NCBI GenBank assembly: GCA_021790795.1
Contig: JAJYFU010000006.1
Location: forward strand, 1-54,657
From: Pseudomonadota bacterium
GTDB taxonomy: Bacteria; Pseudomonadota; Gammaproteobacteria; Steroidobacterales; Steroidobacteraceae
Direction of reading: 5' to 3'
Length of the DNA stretch: 54,657 nt
This document shows, one piece after another, positions 25,872 through 32,532 of this stretch. The notes under the pieces were generated by a model. The model did not search any database. It was not told the DNA's origin and saw nothing but the letters and a program-made list of their open reading frames with translations. Both the position numbers and the translations under genes were made by a program. The first letter of the stretch is position 1, and every line of letters starts with the position of its first letter.

Positions 25872-27387
25872 GGCGCTCTCGATCCAAACAGCGCAGCATC
25901 ACCGCCTCGCCGACCTGTGCGGCGGTGATGCCGCCCGTGTCGGACTCGAGATCGGCGATGGTGCGGGCCAATTTCACGATGCGCCGGCGGGCCCGCGGCG
26001 AGAGATGGAAGCGCGCGGCGGCCTGCTCCAGGAGACGCTCGCCCGCCGCATCGGCGGCGCACCAGCGCTCGCAGTGCTCGTCGGTCAGCTCCGCATTGCA
26101 GCAGCCCTGGCGCGCGATCTGACGCGCCCGGGCGCAGGCGGCGCGCTCGGCGAGCGCCGCACTGTCTTCGCCGCGCACCGCGCCGGCGCTGAACGCTCCA
26201 GGTTCGGGCCGATCCACCGGCACATGAAGATCGAAGCGGTCGAGCAGGGGACCGGAGATCCGCGCCCGGTACCGGGCAACCTGCGCCGGGGTGCAACGGC
26301 ATGGGATCTGCTCATCGCCCTCATGGCCGCAGGGACAGGGGTTCATGGCGGCAATGAGCTGAAATCGCGCGGGATAAGTCGCATGCGCCGCCACCCGTGA
26401 CACGTTGACGACGCCGGCCTCGAGCGGCTCGCGCAGCGCCTCGAGCGCCCGGCGGTCGAACTCGGGAAGTTCGTCGAGAAACAACACCCCATGGTGGGCC
26501 AGAGTGACTTCCCCGGGAAGCGCGCGGGCGCCGCCGCCGACCAATGCCGGCACGGAAGCAGTGTGATGCGGCTCGCGAAACGGCCGCTGTCCGTAGCGCT
26601 CCAGCCGAAATCCCGCCTGGCTGACCGAGGCGATGGCCGCGCAATCGAGCGCTTCGGAGTCCGTGAGCGGCGGCAGAAGCGCCGGCAGACGTCGGGCCAA
26701 CAAGGTCTTGCCGCTGCCGGGTGGGCCGATCAGCAGCAGGTTGTGGCCGCCCGCCGCCGCGATCAGGAGCGCCCGTTTGGCGCGCAGCTGGCCGCGCACA
26801 TCGCGCAAGTCCGGCTGATGCGCCGGCCCCGATCCCGAGGGTCGCGACCCGTGGTGCAGCGGCAGGCTGTGGCCTCCGGACCAGTGCGCGCACACTTCGC
26901 GCAGATGCGAGGCCGAGCGCACCGGTGTGCCGGCGACCAGCGCTTCTTCGAGATTGGCCGCGGGCACGATGAGCTCGTGGCCGGCGCGCCCGGCGTGCGC
27001 GGCCGCGAGCAGAATGCCGCGCACCGGTCGTATTTCGGCGTCGAGACCGAGCTCGCCATACACCTCGCACGCGGTCGCGGCGGGCTGCGCCGCCAGTTGC
27101 CCGGATGCCAGCAGGATGCCGATGGCCATCGGCAGCTCGAAGCGGCCGCCGTCCTTGGGAATCTCCGCCGGGGCGAGATTGACGACGATGCGTCCGGCGG
27201 GAAACTCAAACCCGCAGGACAGCAGCGCGGCGCGGACCCGCTCGCGACTCTCCCTCACGACGGGTGCCGGCAGCCCCACGATGTGGAAGACCGGCAGGCC
27301 GCCGGCCAAGGTGACTTCCACGTGCACGAGCGGGGCCGCGAGGCCCACCTGGGCGCGGCAGATCAATCGCGCGAGCGAAAAGGACAT
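25852..27387 (-). CDS. comM: Mg-chelatase-like AAA+ ATPase ComM (YifB)
   Basis: 511 residues: an N-terminal Lon-protease-like (ChlI) domain (HVEVTLAGGLPVFHIVGLP), a central AAA+ module with Walker A GPPGSGKT and Walker B GVLFLDELPEF, a Zn-like CPCG...C...C cluster (NPCPCG, PCRC), and a C-terminal helical domain. ComM homologues are branch-migration helicases that help integrate DNA during natural transformation. No other competence gene is in the window. It lies 35 bases downstream of ubiK on the same strand. Confidence 0.92.
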   Translation of the reverse strand: MSFSLARLICRAQVGLAAPLVHVEVTLAGGLPVFHIVGLPAPVVRESRERVRAALLSCGFEFPAGRIVVNLAPAEIPKDGGRFELPMAIGILLASGQLAAQPAATACEVYGELGLDAEIRPVRGILLAAAHAGRAGHELIVPAANLEEALVAGTPVRSASHLREVCAHWSGGHSLPLHHGSRPSGSGPAHQPDLRDVRGQLRAKRALLIAAAGGHNLLLIGPPGSGKTLLARRLPALLPPLTDSEALDCAAIASVSQAGFRLERYGQRPFREPHHTASVPALVGGGARALPGEVTLAHHGVLFLDELPEFDRRALEALREPLEAGVVNVSRVAAHATYPARFQLIAAMNPCPCGHEGDEQIPCRCTPAQVARYRARISGPLLDRFDLHVPVDRPEPGAFSAGAVRGEDSAALAERAACARARQIARQGCCNAELTDEHCERWCAADAAGERLLEQAAARFHLSPRARRRIVKLARTIADLESDTGGITAAQVGEAVMLRCLDRERLISACP

Positions 27388-27422
27388 CGCGCACGCGAGC
27401 GGCGCGGGTCAGCGCATCCGGG

Positions 27423-27677
27423 TCACTTGCCGGCGGGCGGGGCGCCCTCGAGCGCCGCTAGCCGAGCCTCGAGCTCGGCAAGCCGCTCCCGCGTGCGCTG
27501 CAGCACGCGAGTTTGGGTATCGAATTCCTCGCGGGTCACCAGGTCGAGCTTGCTCAGGCTGGCGCGCAGCACGGCCCGAAAATTGGTCTCCAGATCTCTT
27601 TGCACCGCGCGCACGGCCGGCGGGACGCTCTCGGCAAGCCGGCTTGCGATCGCATCAATACCGAACAAGTCCGTCAT
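27423..27677 (-). CDS. ubiK: Ubiquinone biosynthesis accessory factor UbiK
   Basis: 84 residues of the BMFP/YqiC family. After an N-terminal helix (MTDLFGIDAIASRLAESVP) the C-terminal half is a heptad coiled coil (VLQRTRERLAELEARLAALEG) that trimerises. UbiK pairs with UbiJ, whose gene is 6 kb away in this window. GAGG stands 6 bases before the ATG at 27677, which decides this start over the GTG one codon upstream. The putative NtrC sites of amtB lie just upstream of it. Confidence 0.9.
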   Translation of the reverse strand: MTDLFGIDAIASRLAESVPPAVRAVQRDLETNFRAVLRASLSKLDLVTREEFDTQTRVLQRTRERLAELEARLAALEGAPPAGK

Positions 27678-27690
27678 CACTCACCTCGCA

Positions 27691-27739
27691 TGCCCTGTAT
27701 TGGGGCGAAGTACCTCGGGCCGGGCACCGAAACAGTGCG
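27691..27739 (+). promoter_or_regulatory. Two NtrC-type enhancer sites upstream of amtB
   Basis: Two inverted repeats resemble the NtrC site TGCACC-N5-GGTGCA: 27691-27707 (core GCCC-N7-GGGC) and 27723-27739 (core GCAC-N7-GTGC). Their centres are 32 bp apart, three helical turns, at about -119 and -87 relative to the start predicted from the sigma-54 element. That spacing matches paired NtrC enhancers such as those at glnA. The second site is the stronger match. Confidence 0.6.
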
Positions 27740-27791
27740 CGCATGAGGCGCCAACACGTTCAAGCTTTTGAAACGACAACGAAAACCTCCA

Positions 27792-27807
27792 TGGCACGGT
27801 TTCTGCA
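27792..27807 (+). promoter_or_regulatory. Sigma-54 promoter of amtB
   Basis: TGGCACGGTTTCTGCA has the invariant GG (27793-27794) and GC (27805-27806) exactly 10 bases apart and a perfect TGGCACG -24 box. The -12 box is CTGCA instead of TTGCA. It is 109 bases before the amtB start and downstream of two NtrC-like sites, so nitrogen limitation probably drives amtB. Confidence 0.78.
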
Positions 27808-27915
27808 CCAGCGCCCGAGTCATCAGCTTACGCGTATCCCGGCCGATCGTGCAGCCCGAATTGCGGCGAGATTGGCCAGAAACGCGCGACTCAACCGAAC
27901 CGCTCGGGAGACAAC

Positions 27916-29295
27916 GTGCACAGCACCACAAAGACCCTCAGGTCCTTCGTATCGAAGGCGGCCCTCCTCCTCGCGGCGCTCAGCCCCTCGTTGGCCCACG
28001 CGGGCACCGCTGTACCGAACAAGGGCGACACGGCATGGATGCTGACCTCCACCGCGCTGGTGTTGCTGATGTCGGTTCCCGCGCTCGGTCTGTTCTACGG
28101 TGGCCTGGTCCGCACCAAGAACATGCTCTCGGTGCTGATGGAGGTATTCGTCGGGTTTTCCCTCATCACCGTCCTGTGGTGCGTCTACGGCTACTCTCTG
28201 GCGTTCACCTCCGGCAACGAGTTCATCGGCGGATTGAGCCGCCTGTTCCTATCCGGCACGTTCAATTCAGCGACCGGCGCGTTTTCCACGGTCGGCACCT
28301 TCGACAAGGGCGTCGTGCTCAATGAACTCGTCTACGTTGCGTTCCAGTGCACTTTCGCCGCCATCACCTGCTGCCTGATTGTGGGTGCGCTGGTCGAACG
28401 CGTGAAGTTCTCCGGAATCCTGCTGTTCATGGTGTTCTGGTTCACGTTCTGCTACTGCCCGGTGGCACACATGGTGTGGTACTGGCCGGGACTCGACACG
28501 GCACCTGGCGCGAAGCCGGTGGGCGGCCTCTTGTGGCAGTGGGGCACCTTGGATTTCGCCGGCGGCACGGTGGTGCACATCAACTCCGGGGTCGCCGGGC
28601 TGGTGGGTGCCATATTCCTCGGCAAGCGCATCGGCCTGGGGAAAGAACCGATGCCGCCGCACAGCATCACCATGACCATGATCGGCGCCTCGCTCCTGTG
28701 GTTCGGCTGGTTCGGCTTCAATGCCGGCTCGGCCCTCGAAGCCAATGGCTCGGCCGCGCTCGCCTTCATGAATACCTACCTCGCAACCGCCTGCGCGGTG
28801 CTCGCCTGGCTGGGTACGGAGTGGCTGATCAAAGGCAAGCCATCCATGCTGGGTGCCGCCTCGGGCGCGGTCGCCGGGCTGGTGGCCATCACGCCCGCGG
28901 CCGGTAATGTCGGCATACCCGGAGCCTTCGCGATCGGACTGGCGGTCGGGCCGATCTGCTTCTGGGGGGTCACGGGACTGAAGAAGATCATCCGCGCGGA
29001 TGATGCGCTCGATGTCTTCGGCGTCCACGCCCTCGGGGGCATCTTCGGCGCCCTGGCTACCGGCATCTTCAACGACCCTGCGCTCGGAGGCCCGGGCGGC
29101 TCGGCATACCCGGGCATCTGGGCCCAGCTGCTGATCCAGGCCGAAGCCGTCGGCGTGGTGATCGTCTGGACCGCGGTCGTGGCGGCGATCGGCTTCTACC
29201 TGGTCAAGCACACGGTCGGGCTGCGCGTCTCCGAGGAAGACGAGCGCGAGGGCCTGGACACCACGCTCCACGGCGAGCGGGCCTACGACATGTAG
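27916..29295 (+). CDS. amtB: Ammonium transporter
   Basis: 459-residue Amt/MEP/Rh channel for ammonium with a cleavable signal peptide (ALLLAALSPSLAHAG) and about 11 membrane helices. Family motifs include LGLFYGGLVRTKN, DFAGGTVVHINSGVAGL with the pore His, and FGVHALGGIFGALATG with the second pore His. Start GTG at 27916 with GGGAG before it. Unlike the usual glnK-amtB arrangement, no PII gene adjoins it here. The sigma-54 and NtrC-like elements upstream and a perfect terminator downstream make it a single-gene unit. Confidence 0.95.
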   Translation: MHSTTKTLRSFVSKAALLLAALSPSLAHAGTAVPNKGDTAWMLTSTALVLLMSVPALGLFYGGLVRTKNMLSVLMEVFVGFSLITVLWCVYGYSLAFTSGNEFIGGLSRLFLSGTFNSATGAFSTVGTFDKGVVLNELVYVAFQCTFAAITCCLIVGALVERVKFSGILLFMVFWFTFCYCPVAHMVWYWPGLDTAPGAKPVGGLLWQWGTLDFAGGTVVHINSGVAGLVGAIFLGKRIGLGKEPMPPHSITMTMIGASLLWFGWFGFNAGSALEANGSAALAFMNTYLATACAVLAWLGTEWLIKGKPSMLGAASGAVAGLVAITPAAGNVGIPGAFAIGLAVGPICFWGVTGLKKIIRADDALDVFGVHALGGIFGALATGIFNDPALGGPGGSAYPGIWAQLLIQAEAVGVVIVWTAVVAAIGFYLVKHTVGLRVSEEDEREGLDTTLHGERAYDM

Positions 29296-29302
29296 CGCGG
29301 CG

Positions 29303-29341
29303 GATCCCCGGCCGGCCCTGCCGGCCGGGGATCTCATTTTT
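29303..29341 (+). terminator. Intrinsic terminator of amtB
   Basis: GATCCCCGGCCGGC (29303-29316) and GCCGGCCGGGGATC (29320-29333) pair perfectly over 14 bp with a 3-base loop, followed by TCATTTTT. It begins 7 bases after the amtB stop. Confidence 0.92.
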
Positions 29342-29438
29342 GAGAGCCAGGCCTTGGCCTGCCGGGTCCCGCTGTGCCAGAGTAAAAGAAAGGGTGCCGC
29401 GAGGTCCGGTTCGCGTTCCGCGACGCCAGGAGCCGTCT

Positions 29439-29918
29439 ATGTCACGCACTGCGATCTACATCAGCTCGATTGCCGCCCTGCTGCTGGCCGGGGCCCTCTC
29501 TCTAGCCCACGCCAACGTCTATCGGTGGGTGGGCAAGCACGGTGTGGTCCACTACAGCGATCAGTGGCGCCCCGGGGCCGTACGCATCAGAACGCAGACC
29601 GGGACAGCGGCCACCTCGAGCGGCAACGGGACGCATGTGCACGACACCGTCGCGACCGAGGATCGGGCGGCGAACCGCAGGATCGAGCACAGGAAAGCCG
29701 AACACATCGTCGCAGCGGTGGAAGCAAAGCTGCGCGCCAAGCGCTGCAAGGAGGCCAAAACCGTCTACCAGCATCTGCTGTATGCGCGGCGCCTGTTCGT
29801 CGTCGGCAAGAACGGCCATCGCCATTACATGACCAGTGCGCAGGATGATGCCGCGCGCGTCAAAGCCCGCGAGGAAATGGACCAGCTCTGCGGATCAGGG
29901 TCGAATTCCAGCTCCTGA
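29439..29918 (+). CDS. DUF4124-domain periplasmic protein
   Basis: 159 residues. A Sec signal peptide (MSRTAIYISSIAALLLAGALSLAHA) is followed directly by the DUF4124 motif NVYRWVGKHGVVHYSD, common in gammaproteobacterial envelope proteins of unknown role. The rest is basic and helical with two Cys (KRCKEAK and QLCGS) that could form a disulfide. AGGAG precedes the ATG at 29439. The following 225 bases up to the next gene show no supported feature. Confidence 0.78.
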   Translation: MSRTAIYISSIAALLLAGALSLAHANVYRWVGKHGVVHYSDQWRPGAVRIRTQTGTAATSSGNGTHVHDTVATEDRAANRRIEHRKAEHIVAAVEAKLRAKRCKEAKTVYQHLLYARRLFVVGKNGHRHYMTSAQDDAARVKAREEMDQLCGSGSNSSS

Positions 29919-30143
29919 GCACGGTTCCGCTCTCGTCCCAATAACCCTATAGTCGCACTTGCGGACTAGAATCGCGACCGACGCGTCGTGATGACCGTCC
30001 CGGGCGGTACGGCGCCGCGCGGTTGCGCGCGGACGTTCCTTGCCGCCGCAGTGTGTGCTTCGGCCGCGCGCACATCGGCGTACCAACGCTCCACGTGTCG
30101 CGGCCGAGCATGATGGGCAACGAGCGGAGGGGCAGCGACAGCG

Positions 30144-31034
30144 ATGCGTGTGGGATTCGTCGGACTCGGCGCGATGGGCGCGCACATGGCTCGCAATCTG
30201 CACAAAGCGGGCCTCCTCAGCGGAATCTGGAACCGTACGGCGCAGAAGGCCCAGACGCTCGCAGAAGAGCTCGGGGTCGCCCCCGCCGCATCGCCGGCCG
30301 AGCTGGCAGCGAGCGTCGAGGCGGTGGTGACTTGCGTCTCGGCGGATAGCGATGTGTTGGAAATCGCCGAGGCGCTGGCCATGGGATTTTCGGCCGGCGC
30401 GCTGCTGATCGACTGCTCAACCACGGCCGCGGACACCGCGCGCCGCGCAGCCGACCTGCTCCGCCCCCGGGGCGTGAACTTCCTCGACTGTCCGGTGAGC
30501 GGCGGTGTGGAGGGCGCGCGCGATGGCACGCTCGCCATCATGTGCGGGGGCGATCCCGAGTGCTTCGAGCGGGCTCGTCCCGTGCTCCAGGCCATGGGCC
30601 GCACCGTGACGCTGTTCGGACCGGTCGGCAGCGGCCAGGCCGCCAAAGCCACCAATCAGATCATGTGCGCGGGCATCATCGAGGCGGTCGCCGAGGCGAT
30701 GGCTTTCGCGCACGCGCAGGGCCTGCCGCTCGAGAAGCTCATCGAGACGCTGAGCAAAGGCGCCGGCTCCAGCTGGTACTTCGTGCATCGCGCGCCCAAC
30801 ATGGTACGCGGCAGCTACCCGGCGGGCTTCCGCGTCCGGCTGCACGCCAAGGATCTGACCATCTGCCGCGATATGGCGGCGCGTTTCGGCGTCTCACTGC
30901 CGGTGGTCGAGCGCATGTTGGAAGAATATGCCGAGCTCATCGCGCGTGGCCACGGTGACGAGGACATCTCGGCGACCTTTCGCCTGAAAGCCGAGCTGTT
31001 CGAGCCCGCCAGAAACGGCGATCCGCACGCCTGA
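30144..31034 (+). CDS. 3-hydroxyisobutyrate dehydrogenase-like NAD(P) oxidoreductase
   Basis: 296-residue beta-hydroxyacid dehydrogenase. The Rossmann motif GFVGLGAMG opens the protein; the substrate-binding motif is DCPVSGGVEGA, and the catalytic Lys is in GSGQAAKATNQ. The C-terminal helical domain is of normal length. Family members reduce tartronate semialdehyde or oxidise 3-hydroxyisobutyrate; the substrate here cannot be told. The start codon is ATG at 30144, with GGAGGGG about 11 bases upstream. It converges on a GST-like gene. Confidence 0.87.
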   Translation: MRVGFVGLGAMGAHMARNLHKAGLLSGIWNRTAQKAQTLAEELGVAPAASPAELAASVEAVVTCVSADSDVLEIAEALAMGFSAGALLIDCSTTAADTARRAADLLRPRGVNFLDCPVSGGVEGARDGTLAIMCGGDPECFERARPVLQAMGRTVTLFGPVGSGQAAKATNQIMCAGIIEAVAEAMAFAHAQGLPLEKLIETLSKGAGSSWYFVHRAPNMVRGSYPAGFRVRLHAKDLTICRDMAARFGVSLPVVERMLEEYAELIARGHGDEDISATFRLKAELFEPARNGDPHA

Positions 31035-31042
31035 GAGGCGCG

Positions 31043-31678
31043 TCAGGGCGCATCCGGCTGCGCTGCGGGCGCGGCGCCGGCGAACGCCGGGAGCGTCTCG
31101 AGATACGCGCAGACACTGCGCAGGGTCGGGTAGGGCGCCAGATCGCAGTTGAAGCGACGGGCGTTGAAGACCTGCGGGACCAGACAGACATCGGCCAGCG
31201 TGACATGCCCGCCGTACAGATGGTGGCCATCGCTCGTATGCCGCGCCGACCGCTCCAGGGCGCGAAAGCCTTCGGCGATCCAGTGCCGATACCAGGCATC
31301 GACCGCGCTCTCGTTCTGACCCAGCGGCCCTCGCAAGTATTTCAACACGCGCTGGTTGTTCAGCGGATGCAGATCACAAGCGACGGCGAGCGCCAATGCC
31401 CGCACGCGTGCGCGATCGAGCGCCGTGCCGGGCAGCAACGGCGGCTCGGGATACCGCTCCTCGAGGTACTCGATGATGGCCAACGACTGCCCGAGCGTCG
31501 TGCCGCCGTCCTCCAGGCTCGGCACGAGGCCCTGCGGATTGTGCTCCAGGTACTCGGCCCCGCGCTGCGCGCCCGCCTGCAGATCCACGGGCACCTGCTC
31601 ATAGGCGATGCCCTTGAGGTTCAGCGCGATACGCACGCGGTAGGCGGCGGAGCTGCGGTAATACGTGTAGAGCTTCAC
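31043..31678 (-). CDS. maiA: Maleylacetoacetate isomerase-like zeta-class GST
   Basis: 211-residue zeta-class glutathione transferase. The N-terminal YYRSSAAYRVRIALNLKGI holds the SSxxxxR active-site motif of maleylacetoacetate isomerases, which act in tyrosine breakdown; NPQGLVPSLEDGG has the cis-Pro and CDLHPLNNQRVL follows at the domain junction, as in MaiA. No other tyrosine-degradation gene (hmgA, fahA) is nearby, so the physiological role is less certain than the family. Confidence 0.8.
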   Translation of the reverse strand: MKLYTYYRSSAAYRVRIALNLKGIAYEQVPVDLQAGAQRGAEYLEHNPQGLVPSLEDGGTTLGQSLAIIEYLEERYPEPPLLPGTALDRARVRALALAVACDLHPLNNQRVLKYLRGPLGQNESAVDAWYRHWIAEGFRALERSARHTSDGHHLYGGHVTLADVCLVPQVFNARRFNCDLAPYPTLRSVCAYLETLPAFAGAAPAAQPDAP

Positions 31679-31825
31679 GGCGGCGCGCTCGCTTCCGAGA
31701 CACGAGGGATGGCGCTAAGAGTGCCACGACCCGTGCCCCGACGGAAAGGCGTGGCATCGCGGGATCGTCGGCGAGTCGGAGCGCCTCGGCCATCGAGCGC
31801 CATGCTGACCGTGCGCGTTCCGGGC

Positions 31826-31831
31826 TAGAAT
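31826..31831 (+). promoter_or_regulatory. Possible -10 box at the thioesterase start
   Basis: TAGAAT, five of six matches, ends 8 bases before the ATG at 31840. Transcription would begin within two bases of the start codon, and no ribosome-binding site is present. Confidence 0.4.
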
Positions 31832-31839
31832 CCGATCAC

Positions 31840-32277
31840 ATGAGCATCTGGTTCAGCGACATTTCACGCCAATCCCTGGCGCAGGTCACGCGCGGCGGGT
31901 TCGCCGAGCGCATCGGCATTCGGCTGTCGGACATCGGGGCGGAGTTTCTGTGTGCGACGCTCGAGGTCACGCCTGATTTCCACCAACCCTACGGCGCCCT
32001 GCACGGCGGCGTATCGGCCGCTCTGGCCGAGACCGTCGGCAGCGTAGCGGCCAACCTCTGCGTCGATCCGGAGCGTTTCATGTGCCTCGGCCAGGAGCTC
32101 AACGCCAACCACCTGCGTCCGGTGATCTCCGGCGTGGTGACGGCGACGGCACGGCCCTTCCACATAGGCCATCGCAGCCAGGTCTGGGGCATCGAGATCC
32201 GCGACGAGCGCGAGCGGCTGATCTGCGTCTCGCGCCTGACGATGGCGGTCGTGCCGCGCCGGGCGTCGGCGACGTGA
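31840..32277 (+). CDS. PaaI/MenI-type hotdog thioesterase
   Basis: 145-residue single hotdog domain. GALHGGVSAALAETVGS is the active-site helix of the PaaI/YdiI subfamily, where the Glu is the catalytic residue; LNANHLRPV forms the following strand. Members hydrolyse acyl-CoA esters (aromatic, DHNA-CoA or entH-like). The context gives no specific substrate. It is followed 7 bases later by lptM. Confidence 0.86.
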   Translation: MSIWFSDISRQSLAQVTRGGFAERIGIRLSDIGAEFLCATLEVTPDFHQPYGALHGGVSAALAETVGSVAANLCVDPERFMCLGQELNANHLRPVISGVVTATARPFHIGHRSQVWGIEIRDERERLICVSRLTMAVVPRRASAT

Positions 32278-32284
32278 GGCGCTC

Positions 32285-32500
32285 ATGATCGCGCGCATCA
32301 CTCGTCTCGTCGCCGCCGCCTGTTTGTTCGTGAGCTGTGCGGCCTGCGGGTTCAAGGGACCGCTCTATCTGCCTGCGCACAGGGCCGCCGTGGTCACGCA
32401 TCCGGCGCCCTCGAGCACGGCAAAATCCAAGCTGCGCGATACCACGCGGGCGGCCGGGAAGCACCCGGGCGAGGGGACCGCGAGTCCGCCTGGAGCGTAA
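32285..32500 (+). CDS. lptM: Small lipoprotein LptM (YifL)
   Basis: 71 residues. The signal peptide ends in a lipobox (VSCAAC) and the mature protein begins CGFKGPLYLP, the signature of the LptM/YifL lipoproteins that help the LPS translocon LptD to form its native disulfides. The C-terminal remainder is polar and disordered. In E. coli the gene is near dapF; here it is upstream of polA. Confidence 0.85.
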   Translation: MIARITRLVAAACLFVSCAACGFKGPLYLPAHRAAVVTHPAPSSTAKSKLRDTTRAAGKHPGEGTASPPGA

Positions 32501-32520
32501 GCGCTGCGGCAAGCGTTCGT

Positions 32521-32526
32521 TATACT
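32521..32526 (+). promoter_or_regulatory. Possible -10 box at the polA start
   Basis: TATACT ends 6 bases before the polA ATG, so the first transcribed base would be at or next to the start codon. No Shine-Dalgarno sequence is visible. No convincing -35 box. Confidence 0.45.
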
Positions 32527-32532
32527 GGGCGC

